The notes: generated from the sequence alone by a model not told the origin. Positions 17,179-26,192 are shown, counted from the stretch's first letter. The stretch is DNA of 64,000 bases from Mesorhizobium sp. ORS 3359 (GCA_000824845.1 CCNC01000094.1:124001-188000), one strand, 5' to 3'. Program-made: numbers and translations.

Positions 17179-17883
17179 ATGACGCCGCCCGATTCGAGCT
17201 GGAGCGCCGACGACATCGTCGCGCACCTGCGCGCGATCGGCACGGAGGCGAATTTGGCGGGCATGGCGCGCTTCGGCATAAACACGGCGAGCGCGCTTGG
17301 CATCGGCAATTCCGACTTGCGGCCACTGGCCCGCAAGCTGAAGAAGAACCACGAGCGATCGCTTCTGCTGTGGGACAGCGGCATCCGGGAAGCGCGGCTG
17401 ATGGCGGCCTTCACCGGCGAGCCGAAGAAGGTCGATATCGATCAGTGCCGGCGCTGGGCCGCGGATTTCGACAGCTGGGAGATCGTCGACACCGTTGCCG
17501 ACCTGTTTGCCGGAACGCCATTCTGGCGCGACCTGATCGACGAATTCGCCAAGGACGAACGCGAATTCGTCCGCCGCACCGCCTTTGCCATGCTGGCCTG
17601 GAGCGCGGTGCATCTGAAGAAAGAGCCGGACGCGACCTTCCTTGCCTATCTACCGCTGATCGAGAAACATGCCCGCGATCCGCGCAATTTTGTCCGCAAG
17701 GCGGTGAATTGGGCGCTGCGGCAGATCGGCAAGCGCTCGATGAGCCTGCACGCCCCAGCCCTTGCGCTGGCGGAAAGACTGGCGGCATCGTCCGACAGGA
17801 CGGCGCGCTGGATCGGCAAGGACGCGGTGAAGGAACTGACGGATGCCAAACAGCTCGCAAGGCTCGTCGCCGCAAAAGCCTGA
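17179..17883 (+). CDS. DNA alkylation repair enzyme, AlkD-like
   Basis: 234 residues made of HEAT-like helical repeats (FGINTASALGIGNSDLRPLARKLKKNH, LLWDSGIREARLMAAFTG, FDSWEIVDTVADLF, FVRRTAFAMLAWSAVH, RNFVRKAVNWALRQIGK). This is the AlkD family, DNA glycosylases that remove positively charged alkylated bases such as 3-methyladenine without base flipping. The key W/D/R positions in the repeat patches appear retained. It starts six bases after the dehydrogenase stop and overlaps the next gene by 41 bases, so it is transcribed with its neighbours. Confidence 0.87.
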   Translation: MTPPDSSWSADDIVAHLRAIGTEANLAGMARFGINTASALGIGNSDLRPLARKLKKNHERSLLLWDSGIREARLMAAFTGEPKKVDIDQCRRWAADFDSWEIVDTVADLFAGTPFWRDLIDEFAKDEREFVRRTAFAMLAWSAVHLKKEPDATFLAYLPLIEKHARDPRNFVRKAVNWALRQIGKRSMSLHAPALALAERLAASSDRTARWIGKDAVKELTDAKQLARLVAAKA

Positions 17884-18439
17884 CCTTGCCGGCATCCGCT
17901 TTGTCGAGGTGACGCAAGAAACGCGGGACCGTTTCGAAAACCTGTTCGAACAACCCGGCGCGCCGAAATATTGCTGGTGCATGGCCTGGCGCCATTCCAG
18001 CCGCGAGCACGTCGAGAACGACGAGAAAAAGCGCATGATGATGGCGCTCATCGATGCCGGCACTCCCGTGGGCATCGTCGCAGAGTTGGACGGCAAGCCG
18101 GTCGGCTGGTGCTCGGTCGCGCCGCGCGAGACCTACCGGAAACTGTCGAAGCAGCAGGATGACAGCGAGACCGGTATATGGTCGATCGTCTGCTTCTATG
18201 TGCTGAGGGCTTTGCGTGGCGGCGGGCTGGCCTCCGCCCTGCTCGACGCCGCGATCGACCATGCGTTCGCCAGGGGCGCACGCATCGTCGAGGCCTATCC
18301 GGTTGACGAGGCAGCACCCAGCTATCGCTTCATGGGCTTTCGCGACATGTTCGTCGCGCGGGGCTTCCATGAGACAGGAACCGCCGGCACGCGCCGGCAT
18401 GTGATGCGGCTGGACCGGAGAGCCTTGCCACGGCAGTGA
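17843..18439 (+). CDS. GNAT family N-acetyltransferase
   Basis: A 198-residue protein with the acetyl-CoA fold: GTPVGIVAELDGKPVGWCSVAPRETY, then WSIVCFYVLRALRGGGLASALLDAAIDHAFARGA (the V-x-x-x-x-R-x-x-G-x-x-x/G loop) and a C-terminal beta-strand IVEAYPVDE. The substrate is unknown. Its N-terminus overlaps the AlkD gene in another frame. The ATG at 17843 is the first plausible start; a later start is possible, because the first ~15 residues are low-complexity (PNSSQGSSPQKPD). Confidence 0.82.
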   Translation: MPNSSQGSSPQKPDLAGIRFVEVTQETRDRFENLFEQPGAPKYCWCMAWRHSSREHVENDEKKRMMMALIDAGTPVGIVAELDGKPVGWCSVAPRETYRKLSKQQDDSETGIWSIVCFYVLRALRGGGLASALLDAAIDHAFARGARIVEAYPVDEAAPSYRFMGFRDMFVARGFHETGTAGTRRHVMRLDRRALPRQ

Positions 18440-18460
18440 AGGGGCACGGATGGAAATGCG

Positions 18461-19807
18461 TTACCGCCGCAGATCAAGAACCCCGAGTTCTTTCCACATC
18501 CACCCGAAGCTGTAGGTTGCCATCAGATGGCTCGGATCAGGCTGCTTGGCGGTCTGATTTTCCATATATTTCAGCCAGTCGGCGACTTTCTGGCGACCGG
18601 CTGCGGACTTTGCAGCCTGGCGCGGTGTCTTGTTCCCCAACATTTTGACCGGTTGATCGAGGGTTTCGCGATAGTGCCGATCCAAGTGCTCTCGGATGGC
18701 CTGTTCGGCGATCTCCGGCGGAATGTCCGACCGATATGTTTGGACACCTTTACTTGGCCGCTCGGCCTTCATCTGTTCGACGGTCGTGATTTTAGTCAGC
18801 GGTGTCCTCAGGAGATGGCCGAGGGCCTGTTGGACAAGGGCGGTTCCTCTTGCCGCCCGCGCTGCGGAATTGGCAGACAGATGCAGAAAACGGCCCTTCA
18901 AGTCGACGTTGCCAAGCACGAGAGAACCGTTGTCCATCGTGGTATCCATAGCGGGAGCCGTCGCATTTTTCTGGTTACCACCCTTCGGTGTCTCCTCCAG
19001 CCAGTTCCAGAATTTCGTGTCTGCCTGCGAGAAGGCTGGAATGCTGTTCAACCGAACAGCGATGTCATCCGGTCCCACGCCGGACGCGAGCGGAAAGCGA
19101 ACCTCGTGGAAAGTGATTTCATCACCATCGGTGTTTTGCAGCCGAGGCCCCGCCACCTTTCCAAGGGTGTCGAACAGCCATGAGAGCGTGAACATGAATG
19201 CTGCGGCCTGCAGCTCGTCGTCTTTGATGGCCGGCAGCTTTTTCGCATTTCTTTTGCCGAACAGGCCCCGCAGCCCATCGAACAATGTCTCGGTGGCCTG
19301 AGGAGTAAAGGGCAAGACACCACCGGCCATGACATTCTTGCCCATGACCGGCACGATCCGCGCGGCAAGCCTGTCCCATTGCTTCAAAGTCTTGGTGGCG
19401 GTGCCCTCGCTGACGGTCAATGGCTCACCGCCGCGGATAAGGTCGCGCGCCACAAAAGATGTTCCTGGAACGACGTGGCTCACCTCATACAAACTCATGA
19501 CGGAGGTGCGCAGCGCCGCTATATAGGCTCTTGCTTGCGCGCTTTCCTTCCAGCCTCGGCGCTTCAGATATTCGTCGACCATATTGCTGGGTTCACCCTC
19601 GAAATCCTGCGTCAGGAAATCCTCGAAAGCACAACCCCAAAGGGCGTTCGTCCAGTGCTCGCCGAGGACTTCGGCAAGGTCTTCAAAATCGCCCTCGCCA
19701 TCGAGCACCCGGCCGAAATGCTCGTTGAAAACTTCCTCGAAGCACTCGCGCCATTCGTCGCGGGTAAGAAATTTCATCAGCCCGCTGAGATCATGGCTGG
19801 TCGGCAT
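18461..19807 (-). CDS. Hypothetical protein, possibly with an Xre/MbcA/ParS-like C-terminal segment
   Basis: 448 residues, no signal peptide and no membrane helix. I do not recognise a family for most of it. The segment PVKMLGNKTPRQAAKSAAGR near the C-terminus resembles the toxin-binding segment of MbcA/ParS antitoxins (G-x-T-P-x-x-A), but it is short evidence. ATG at 19807 is chosen because GGAGAAGTTCC lies directly upstream. Codon use (more A/T at third positions) differs from the core genes, suggesting acquired DNA. It sits alone on the minus strand in a plus-strand region. Confidence 0.6.
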   Translation of the reverse strand: MPTSHDLSGLMKFLTRDEWRECFEEVFNEHFGRVLDGEGDFEDLAEVLGEHWTNALWGCAFEDFLTQDFEGEPSNMVDEYLKRRGWKESAQARAYIAALRTSVMSLYEVSHVVPGTSFVARDLIRGGEPLTVSEGTATKTLKQWDRLAARIVPVMGKNVMAGGVLPFTPQATETLFDGLRGLFGKRNAKKLPAIKDDELQAAAFMFTLSWLFDTLGKVAGPRLQNTDGDEITFHEVRFPLASGVGPDDIAVRLNSIPAFSQADTKFWNWLEETPKGGNQKNATAPAMDTTMDNGSLVLGNVDLKGRFLHLSANSAARAARGTALVQQALGHLLRTPLTKITTVEQMKAERPSKGVQTYRSDIPPEIAEQAIREHLDRHYRETLDQPVKMLGNKTPRQAAKSAAGRQKVADWLKYMENQTAKQPDPSHLMATYSFGWMWKELGVLDLRR

Positions 19808-19986
19808 GGAACTTCTCCGGGTACTTGTGCGCTGGGGATCGCGCGACACTGGCTCACTGCCATCGTATCGTCCGGGGCATTTTCAGCGCCGTTGCCGCGA
19901 TCAGGCAAGACTTCGACAACGATTTCCCGCAGTTTCTTCGGCGAAACGTTCCGCCAGCGCGCTTCCGCAGCTCGTGACTGATCCAT
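19777..19986 (-). CDS. Short open frame upstream of the 448-residue gene (uncertain)
   Basis: A 69-residue frame beginning MDQSRAAEARWRNVSPKKLR, with its end overlapping the next gene's start by 31 bases. The opening resembles the AA-x-A-R-W...SPE pattern of small basic proteins with helical heads, but it could be chance. There is only weak ribosome-site similarity (GGAG 13 bases upstream). If real, it would be co-transcribed with the hypothetical gene. Otherwise the 244 bases 19808-20051 are non-coding. Confidence 0.25.
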   Translation of the reverse strand: MDQSRAAEARWRNVSPKKLREIVVEVLPDRGNGAENAPDDTMAVSQCRAIPSAQVPGEVPCRPAMISAG

Positions 19987-20051
19987 CGGGCTGGAAAATG
20001 CTCCGAGATCACGGCAGTCTTACTCGCGCTCGCAGTCACGGACCGGCTAGA

Positions 20052-20627
20052 ATGCAGCCAATGAACAACCATCTCGGCACAGGCGCGATCATCGCCGCGG
20101 TACTTGGGCTCGCCGTCAGTCATGCCTCGGCGGAAACCGCGCATATTCTCTGGAAGGATTTGCGCCCGGCGACGCAGGCGATCGCCGAGGACGCGAACCT
20201 GCCGATGATCGCGGCAAAACTGCCCGACCACGGCGAGACCTTGTCGCTCAAGCTGCAGGATAAGACGATACAATTAGCCGGCTATGCATTGCCGGTCGAT
20301 CGCGACGGCGACCTCGTCTACCAGTTCCTGCTGGTACCGTGGACAGGCGCCTGCAGCCACATGCCGACGCCGCCACCCAACCAGATCGTGCTGGTGACGC
20401 CGGCGCATCCCTACACGATGAAAGAGGCCTACGAGCCGGTCGCCGTGACCGGCATGCTGAAGCCCGGCATGGAAAAGAGCCAGCTTTTCATCCTCGACGG
20501 CGTATCGATCGTCCAGTCCGGCTACACGGTGCGCAAGGCGGACGTGGCGAGCGTCGACACGGTGCCGGATGCGGTCAGCCTGCCGGTCAACTCGCCGTGG
20601 AGTTTCCTCAACAAGAAGAAGAACTAA
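20052..20627 (+). CDS. DUF3299 secreted protein
   Basis: 191 residues. The signal peptide is LGTGAIIAAVLGLAVSHASA. The mature domain (KTIQLAGYALPVDRDGDLVYQFLLVPWTGACSHMPTPPPNQIV and GMLKPGMEKSQLF) is the DUF3299 pattern, including the conserved G-A-C-S-H-x-P-x-P-x-x-N-Q near residue 100. The cysteine and histidines suggest a metal- or thiol-dependent periplasmic function, but none is established. Start choice is unsure: ATG at 20052 or at 20061. It is convergent with the Lrp gene, with 22 bases between stops. Confidence 0.8.
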   Translation: MQPMNNHLGTGAIIAAVLGLAVSHASAETAHILWKDLRPATQAIAEDANLPMIAAKLPDHGETLSLKLQDKTIQLAGYALPVDRDGDLVYQFLLVPWTGACSHMPTPPPNQIVLVTPAHPYTMKEAYEPVAVTGMLKPGMEKSQLFILDGVSIVQSGYTVRKADVASVDTVPDAVSLPVNSPWSFLNKKKN

Positions 20628-20649
20628 CGCCCGGGATCTGGCATGGCGC

Positions 20650-21141
20650 TCACGCCGCGTTCGCGCCCGATTCCTTATCCAGCACCATGTAGTCGAGCGG
20701 AATCTCGGTAGTGTACTTGATCTGCTCCATGGCGAAGGACGAGGACACGTCGCGGATCTCGATCTTGGCGATCAGCCGCTTATAGAAGGCATCGTAAGCG
20801 GCGATGTCCGGAACCACGACGCGCAGCAGGTAATCGACGTCGCCGCTCATGCGGTAGAACTCGACCACCTCCGGGAATTCCTGGATGACCTCGGAGAAGC
20901 GCCGTAGCCATTCATGGCTGTGCGAATTGGTGCGGATCGACACGAAGACCGTGACGCGCACATTGACCTTCTCATGGTCGAGGATGGCGACGCGCCGTTT
21001 GATGACGCCCTCTTCCTCAAGCTTCTGGATGCGCCGCCAGCACGGCGTGGTCGACAGGCCGACTTTCTTGGCGACGTCGGCCACCGCAAGCGTGGCGTCC
21101 TCCTGCAGGAGGCGGAGAATTTTTCTGTCGAGGCGATCCAT
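20650..21141 (-). CDS. Lrp/AsnC-family transcriptional regulator
   Basis: 163 residues. The helix-turn-helix is MDRLDRKILRLLQEDATLAV then ADVAKKVGLSTTPCWRRIQKLEEEGVIKRR. The RAM ligand-binding domain follows (VFVSIRTNSHSHEWL, EFYRMSGDVDYLLRVVVPDIAAYDAF). Lrp-type regulators sense amino acids and form higher oligomers. The ATG at 21141 is preferred over 21195 because GGAGCCTCCC is directly upstream and the family starts here. The target is unknown. Confidence 0.9.
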   Translation of the reverse strand: MDRLDRKILRLLQEDATLAVADVAKKVGLSTTPCWRRIQKLEEEGVIKRRVAILDHEKVNVRVTVFVSIRTNSHSHEWLRRFSEVIQEFPEVVEFYRMSGDVDYLLRVVVPDIAAYDAFYKRLIAKIEIRDVSSSFAMEQIKYTTEIPLDYMVLDKESGANAA

Positions 21142-21248
21142 GGGAGGCTCCAGGGGAATAGTTTGGCCATAATCCCTTTTATCGGAGCCTTTCACAAGAA
21201 AGAAATTCTGCCGAAGGCGCCAAATACGAGTGATATCTTGCGGAATGC

Positions 21249-21866
21249 CTAACCAATGCGATAGCGGATTTCCGATCTCAGGAAGGGCAGCAAATCCATT
21301 TCAAACCAGGGATTCTTCTTCAGCCAGCCGGAGTTTCGCCACGACGGATGCGGCAGCGGCAGCACTTTTGGAGTGACCGGCGCATCCCAGACAGCGCGCC
21401 AGTTCCTCACGGTATCCGTCAAGGAAGCCGCTCGGGTCGTGCCCATATGCCATGCCTGCGCATAGCCGCCGATGGTCAGAACCAGGTCGATCTGCGGCAT
21501 CAGCGCTATCAATTGCGTGCGCCAGGCCGGCGCGCATTCGCGGCGCGGCGGCAGGTCGCCGCCCTTTGCATCCTGTCCGGGAAAGCAGAAGCCCATCGGC
21601 ACGATGGCGAACTTTTCCGTGTCGTAGAACTCTTCGCTGCTGACGCCGAGCCAGCTTCTGAGGCGATCTCCGGACGCATCGGTGAACGGCATGCCCGATA
21701 CATGCACCTTGGTGCCCGGCGCCTGGCTGGCGAGCAGGATGCGGGCGCTCGAGGACGGCCTCAATACCGGGCGCGGCTCGTGCGGCAAGGGCCGCCCAAC
21801 CGGCTGGTCGACGCAGATGCGGCAGGCCCGCACTCTCGCGGTGAGGCGCTCCAATACTTCGCTCAT
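21249..21866 (-). CDS. Uracil-DNA glycosylase-superfamily protein
   Basis: A 205-residue protein with LLASQAPGTKVHVSGMPFTDASGDRLRSW near residue 45, matching motif 1 of the UDG superfamily (GQAPG), and LPLPHPSWRNSGWLKKNPWF for motif 2 (H-P-S). FCFPGQDAKGGDLPPRRECAPAWR is the usual middle segment. The family 4 cysteine pattern is incomplete (only CRIC near the start), so activity on uracil should not be assumed. It is followed 28 bases downstream in transcription by no gene of the same operon. The ATG at 21866 was selected over 21947 because the family begins with the CRIC segment. Confidence 0.83.
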   Translation of the reverse strand: MSEVLERLTARVRACRICVDQPVGRPLPHEPRPVLRPSSSARILLASQAPGTKVHVSGMPFTDASGDRLRSWLGVSSEEFYDTEKFAIVPMGFCFPGQDAKGGDLPPRRECAPAWRTQLIALMPQIDLVLTIGGYAQAWHMGTTRAASLTDTVRNWRAVWDAPVTPKVLPLPHPSWRNSGWLKKNPWFEMDLLPFLRSEIRYRIG

Positions 21867-21894
21867 ATCGGGTGGACTATGCAATTTCGGTCGC

Positions 21895-22506
21895 TCAGGC
21901 CGCCGCGCTCGGCCGGCTCGTGAGCGCCGCGTACCAGCGCAGCACATTCGTGCATTCCTCAGGCACCTTGATGCGGGCCGGTTTCATGAAATCGATGGCG
22001 ATCATTCCGGTGATATCGGCGACCGAATAGGCATCGCCGGCGGCGAATTCCCGCTCCGCCAGTTCCTTGTCCAAGAGGTGCAGGAATTCGATCGCCTTCT
22101 GCTTGTTGGCCTCGCCCCATTCCGGGATCTGCGGCACTTCCCATTCCTTCATAGCCGGATGGATATGCCGGAACGCGGCCGCGACGCTGACCATGAGATT
22201 CAGTTCCAGGCGTCTTTGCCACATCTCGACTTTTGCCTTGCCGAGCGCGCCCGTGCCGAACAGCGCGGGCTCGGGGTGCAACTCCTCGAAATAACGGCAG
22301 ATGGCGATCGATTCGGTGATGATGGTGCCGTCGTCGAGCTCGAGCACCGGCAGGCGCCGCAGCGGATTGCGCTGCGCCACCTCTTCGCCGCGATGCTCCA
22401 GCGCAGCCATGTCGACGGGCACAAGCGGCACCGTCAGCCCCTTCTCGGCAAGGAAGACACGCACGCGCCGGGGATTGGGCGCGCGGCCGCCGTCGTACAG
22501 CTTCAT
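21895..22506 (-). CDS. Glutathione S-transferase family protein
   Basis: 203 residues. The thioredoxin-like N-terminal domain starts MKLYDGGRAPNPRRVRVFLAEKG and has LRRLPVLELDDGTIITESIAICRYFEEL, the typical cis-proline and ESxAI glutathione-binding segment. A C-terminal all-helical domain follows (MWQRRLELNLMVSVAAAFRHIHP). Such proteins conjugate glutathione or act in redox reactions; the catalytic residue is not clear. The start has GGAGG five bases before ATG. It is downstream of the nuclease gene on the same strand, about 45 bases away. Confidence 0.9.
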   Translation of the reverse strand: MKLYDGGRAPNPRRVRVFLAEKGLTVPLVPVDMAALEHRGEEVAQRNPLRRLPVLELDDGTIITESIAICRYFEELHPEPALFGTGALGKAKVEMWQRRLELNLMVSVAAAFRHIHPAMKEWEVPQIPEWGEANKQKAIEFLHLLDKELAEREFAAGDAYSVADITGMIAIDFMKPARIKVPEECTNVLRWYAALTSRPSAAA

Positions 22507-22552
22507 TCCATCCTCCAGTTCTCCACCGGATCATAGGGCTCGGATACGCCCG

Positions 22553-23176
22553 TCACCAGAAGCGAAAGAACTCGCGCAACGCATCGCCTAACGAGGCCAG
22601 CGTGCCGTGCTTTCGCTCGACCGGCGCATCGCGATGGCTGTCGCGCCAATCCTGCGGCTCTTCGAAGGCGCCTGCCCAGATGCCGACCTTGGCCGCTCTC
22701 GCCGCCGCTTCCTCGGTTTCGAAATCGCCAAAGGCAACCGCCCACCCGGCCTGCACCTGGGCCAGGTTCAGGTCGGTATCGCCTGCCCTGCAGTCGCCAA
22801 GCACCCGGCCGTACCGGTCGCGCTGCCAGCCGCTGCAGGAAACCGGCCTGCCGGCGATCAGCCGCACCAGCGACTGCCGGGCCAGCTTGCCGCAGGGATA
22901 GTCGGCGCCGGCCTTCTGGCAGGTCTGCTGATACTCGGGAGCATCGATGCCGCGCATGCGGATGCGCTCGGTCCCGAGCGTGATCGAATCGCCGTCATTG
23001 ACGATCGCCGTGCCTTGCTCCTTGCGTGTCTCGAAGCGATCGAGCCGCGCCGCCACCAGGATCAGCAAGCCGAGCAAGAGGAAGGCCAGCCCATAGTCTA
23101 GCAGCTTGCGCCACAGGCTACGCGGCGGGCTAGCCGCATAGCGCCGGCGCGGTCCTCGCGGCCCGAAGCGGCTCAT
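22553..23176 (-). CDS. Membrane-anchored thermonuclease-like (SNase) protein
   Basis: 207 residues with a basic N-terminus followed by one membrane segment (LDYGLAFLLLGLLILVAARL). The staphylococcal nuclease fold follows: DGDSITLGTERIRMRGIDAPE (catalytic-loop residues D and R), GRPVSCSGWQRDRYGRVLGDC with a second arginine, and LNLAQVQAGWAVAF. The protein is probably anchored with the nuclease domain facing the periplasm. It may cut DNA or RNA calcium-dependently. It is divergent from the sensor kinase gene and shares a 76-base intergenic segment with it. Confidence 0.88.
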   Translation of the reverse strand: MSRFGPRGPRRRYAASPPRSLWRKLLDYGLAFLLLGLLILVAARLDRFETRKEQGTAIVNDGDSITLGTERIRMRGIDAPEYQQTCQKAGADYPCGKLARQSLVRLIAGRPVSCSGWQRDRYGRVLGDCRAGDTDLNLAQVQAGWAVAFGDFETEEAAARAAKVGIWAGAFEEPQDWRDSHRDAPVERKHGTLASLGDALREFFRFW

Positions 23177-23252
23177 ATGGCAAACAGTCTCTTAATCATT
23201 CGAACGTAGCTTAACGAACTGAAAATCGCTGCGCGCAGAAATTGAAGTCCGT

Positions 23253-24776
23253 ATGCCTTTGCTACGCTCGAACACAGCGGATAAATTCATTGTGGACCGC
23301 CGCAAACCGCACCGCAACAGCGATGTGGCGCGCGCGGTACGCAAGACGCGCGACCGCCTCTCGCAACAGGCCGGCAGCCTCGACTTCGACCGCGAATTGC
23401 TGAAACTACATGCGCGCGCCATGGTGGTCAGCGCGGTCGCAATCCCGCTGCTGGTGCTGGCGGTGGCGGCTCTCGGCCAGTTGGCGGGTCTCGGCAACCA
23501 GATCACCATCTGGGCCCTGGCGATGCTGCTTTGCTACGCGATCGTCGCGTTCATGTCGCGGCGCGTCGAGCGAACCGAAGCCGCCGAACTCGACCCCATA
23601 CAGACGCGCCGCGACTTCCTGATCGGCCATTTCCTGTGTGGTCTTGGCTGGGCGTGGTTCGCCTGGATCGGCTGCGACACCTGCCAGATTGACCAGTTCC
23701 ACGTGGCCAAGGCCATGGTGCTGCTGATCGCCATGGCGGCGACCGCCGTGATGGCCTCCTCGCTTGGCGGCGCGCTGTTGGCGACCTTTGCCATCCCCGT
23801 CGCCGTCTATGTCTACACCATCACCCGCCAGTGGACGCCGATCGAAGCCACGATGGCGGCATTGCTCATCGCCGCGCTTCCCTTCTTCGGCTATGTCGCG
23901 CGCCACCTCAACCAGGCCTCGTTGATGGTGCTGTCCTTCCGCTCGGAGAAGGACGCGCTGATCGCCGAGGTGGAGACGGCGAAATCGATGTCGGACGAAG
24001 CAAGGCGGCGCGCCGAGGACGCCAATCTTGCAAAATCGCGTTTTCTCGCTTCGATGAGCCACGAGCTCAGGACGCCGCTCAACGCCATCCTGGGCTTCTC
24101 CGAAGTCATGGCCAATGAAGTGCTGGGTCCGATGAACAATCCGACCTACCGCGACTATGCCCATGACGTGCACGAGTCCGGCCAGCATTTGCTCGACCTG
24201 ATCAACGAGATCCTCGACCTGTCGCGCATCGAGGCCGGCCGCTACCAGCTCAACGAGGAGCCGGTGATGCTGGTGACCATCGTCGAGGACTGCTGCCACA
24301 TGATGGAATTGCGGGCCCGCAACAAGGACATCCGCATCGTCCAGGAGTTCGAGGACACCTTGCCGCGCCTCTTCGCAGACGAGCGCGCGGTGCGTCAGAT
24401 CACGCTCAACCTCCTGTCCAATTCGATCAAGTTCACCCCGTCCGGCGGCGAAGTGCGCGTGCGCGTCGGCTGGACCGCCGGCGGCGGCCAGTACGTTTCG
24501 GTCAAGGACAATGGTCCGGGCATACCGGAAGAGGAAATCCCGGTGGTCCTTTCCGCTTTCGGCCAGGGCTCCATCGCCATCAAGAGCGCAGAACAGGGAA
24601 CCGGCCTCGGCCTGCCGATCGTGCAGGGCCTGCTCGCCATGCATGGCGGCACGTTCGAGCTTCATTCCAAGTTGCGTGAAGGCACGGAGGCGATTGCCAT
24701 TTTCCCGCTGAGCCGGGTGATGGAGGAACTGCCTGCCCTGCCAACCAAGACGGTCGCCACGCGCGGCCGCCGCTGA
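23253..24776 (+). CDS. Membrane sensor histidine kinase (PleC/DivJ-like HisKA)
   Basis: 507 residues. The N-terminal half has about six hydrophobic segments (LLVLAVAALGQLAGLG, TIWALAMLLCYAIVAF, VLLIAMAATAVMASS and others) with no recognised sensory domain. A linker then leads to HisKA with SHELRTPLNAILGF (phospho-acceptor H270). The HATPase_c domain has N box LNLLSNSIKFT, G1 DNGPGIP and G2 GTGLGLPIVQG. The layout is like PleC/DivJ/PdhS cell-cycle kinases of alphaproteobacteria, but without PAS domains. No response regulator gene adjoins. Confidence 0.9.
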   Translation: MPLLRSNTADKFIVDRRKPHRNSDVARAVRKTRDRLSQQAGSLDFDRELLKLHARAMVVSAVAIPLLVLAVAALGQLAGLGNQITIWALAMLLCYAIVAFMSRRVERTEAAELDPIQTRRDFLIGHFLCGLGWAWFAWIGCDTCQIDQFHVAKAMVLLIAMAATAVMASSLGGALLATFAIPVAVYVYTITRQWTPIEATMAALLIAALPFFGYVARHLNQASLMVLSFRSEKDALIAEVETAKSMSDEARRRAEDANLAKSRFLASMSHELRTPLNAILGFSEVMANEVLGPMNNPTYRDYAHDVHESGQHLLDLINEILDLSRIEAGRYQLNEEPVMLVTIVEDCCHMMELRARNKDIRIVQEFEDTLPRLFADERAVRQITLNLLSNSIKFTPSGGEVRVRVGWTAGGGQYVSVKDNGPGIPEEEIPVVLSAFGQGSIAIKSAEQGTGLGLPIVQGLLAMHGGTFELHSKLREGTEAIAIFPLSRVMEELPALPTKTVATRGRR

Positions 24777-24790
24777 CGTCATCCGCGGCG

Positions 24791-25786
24791 TTATAGCCGG
24801 ACAGCCATCGCCATGCCCGAGCTGGTCAGCGCCGCCGCTTTGACGATGCCGGCAGCGAGAGCAGCCCCTACCCCTTCGCCGTGGCTGATGCCGAAATCGA
24901 GCAGCGGCCGCAGTCCGAGCCTTTCGGCGGCCTTGGCATGGCCAGGCTCGGGCGACAGACCGGCAAGCAGACAATGATCGAGCGTGCCGGGGCTGGCCGC
25001 GTGAAGAACAGCGGCCGCGGCAGTCGCCACGAATCCGTCGAGCAAAACAGGAATCTTCTCCATGCGGGCCGCAAGAATAGCGCCGCAGATCGCCGCGAAC
25101 TCGCGGCCGCCGACCCGTCGCAGGGCCTCCAGCGGATCGCCGAGGCCGGAACCATGAAACGCCAGCGCCCGGTCCACGACCTCGGCTTTTCGCGCCATCA
25201 TCGCCGCATCGGCGCCAGACCCTGGGCCAACCCAATCCGTCCCCTTGCCGCCGAACAGCGCGGCGCAGAGCGCGGCGGCGATCGTCGAATTGCCAACCCC
25301 GAGATCACCTAGGCACAACAGGTCGGCGCCGCCGGCGACCGCCTCCATGCCGAAGGCCATGGTCGCGGCACAACCGCGTTCGTCGAGCGCTGCCTCCTCG
25401 GTGATGTCGCCTGTGGGGATATCCAATGCCAAGTCGAAGACTTTCAGGCCGAGATCGTTGGCGATGCAGACCTGGTTGATCGCGGCCCCACCGGCTGCGC
25501 AGAGCTCGACCTCATTGGCGGTCGCCGCCACACGCCGCGGCGAAATGCCGTGCCGCACCGCGCCGTGATTGCCGGCGAAGATCGCCACCAGCGGCCGGTT
25601 GATCGCCGGCGGCGCCCGCCCGCTCCAGGCGGCAATCCAGGCCGCGACGTCCTCGATCCTGCCCAGCGATTCGTTCGGCTTGTCCGCCTTGGCAAACAGC
25701 GCACGGACACGCCCGGCCGCCGCGTCATCGGCAGGGGGCAGCCCCGTCAGGAGGTTTCGGAAATCATCGAAAGGCTTAGCAGGCAT
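24791..25786 (-). CDS. cobT: Nicotinate-nucleotide--dimethylbenzimidazole phosphoribosyltransferase CobT
   Basis: 331 residues. CobT forms alpha-ribazole phosphate for the lower ligand of cobalamin. Recognisable motifs: FAGNHGAVRHGISPRR, LGDLGVGNSTIAAALCAAL and the C-terminal GISHGEGVGAALAAG, whose glutamate is the catalytic base of the family. Length is normal. The start ATG at 25786 gives the usual N-terminus with PFDDFRNLL. No cobS or other cobalamin gene neighbours it here, and I saw no cobalamin riboswitch in the upstream bases (no GCCACTG box). Confidence 0.95.
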   Translation of the reverse strand: MPAKPFDDFRNLLTGLPPADDAAAGRVRALFAKADKPNESLGRIEDVAAWIAAWSGRAPPAINRPLVAIFAGNHGAVRHGISPRRVAATANEVELCAAGGAAINQVCIANDLGLKVFDLALDIPTGDITEEAALDERGCAATMAFGMEAVAGGADLLCLGDLGVGNSTIAAALCAALFGGKGTDWVGPGSGADAAMMARKAEVVDRALAFHGSGLGDPLEALRRVGGREFAAICGAILAARMEKIPVLLDGFVATAAAAVLHAASPGTLDHCLLAGLSPEPGHAKAAERLGLRPLLDFGISHGEGVGAALAAGIVKAAALTSSGMAMAVRL

Positions 25787-25951
25787 TTGCGTCGATCGCG
25801 GTCCGTTGCGGAAATCGCAAGCGGCATAGCCGCCTTCTGCAGCCGGCACAACCGCCTCACGATGCCGCGAACGCGTTGCCTTGCGGCGTATTGCGGAGGG
25901 CTTGCATTGCTCCGGCGGTTGCACCATGTGGAATGAACGCAAGAGAACACT

Positions 25952-26182
25952 ATGACCGCCATCGAATCCCCCTGCATCCTGGTCTGTTCGATCGATATGA
26001 AAACCGGGTTCTGCTTCGGTTGCGGACGCACGCGCGACGAGATTTCCGGCTGGCTCACGATGACTCCAGACGTTCGCCGGGCGGTGATGGCCGAACTGCC
26101 GGCGCGGCTCGAAACGGTGGAGCGCCGGCCGCGCCGCGAAACAAGGCGAACCCGCATGGCGCGCGAACGCGGCGTTCAGTGA
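25952..26182 (+). CDS. DUF1289 protein
   Basis: 76 residues. The motif [29 protein letters not shown] contains the cysteine set (C-x3-C then C-x2-C) that defines DUF1289, probably a metal-binding knuckle. The C-terminus is arginine-rich. The function is unknown. It is divergent from cobT and lies 10 bases before the aspartic protease gene, so it is probably co-transcribed with it. Confidence 0.88.
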   Translation: MTAIESPCILVCSIDMKTGFCFGCGRTRDEISGWLTMTPDVRRAVMAELPARLETVERRPRRETRRTRMARERGVQ

Positions 26183-26192
26183 GAAGAAACCG

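Noticed and set aside
23406-25235. 609-residue minus-strand open frame
   Set aside because: Spans the sensor kinase on the opposite strand and the cobT end out of frame; no family resemblance.
25787-25951. Possible cobalamin riboswitch upstream of cobT
   Set aside because: No GCCACTG box or related structure is seen on the minus strand.
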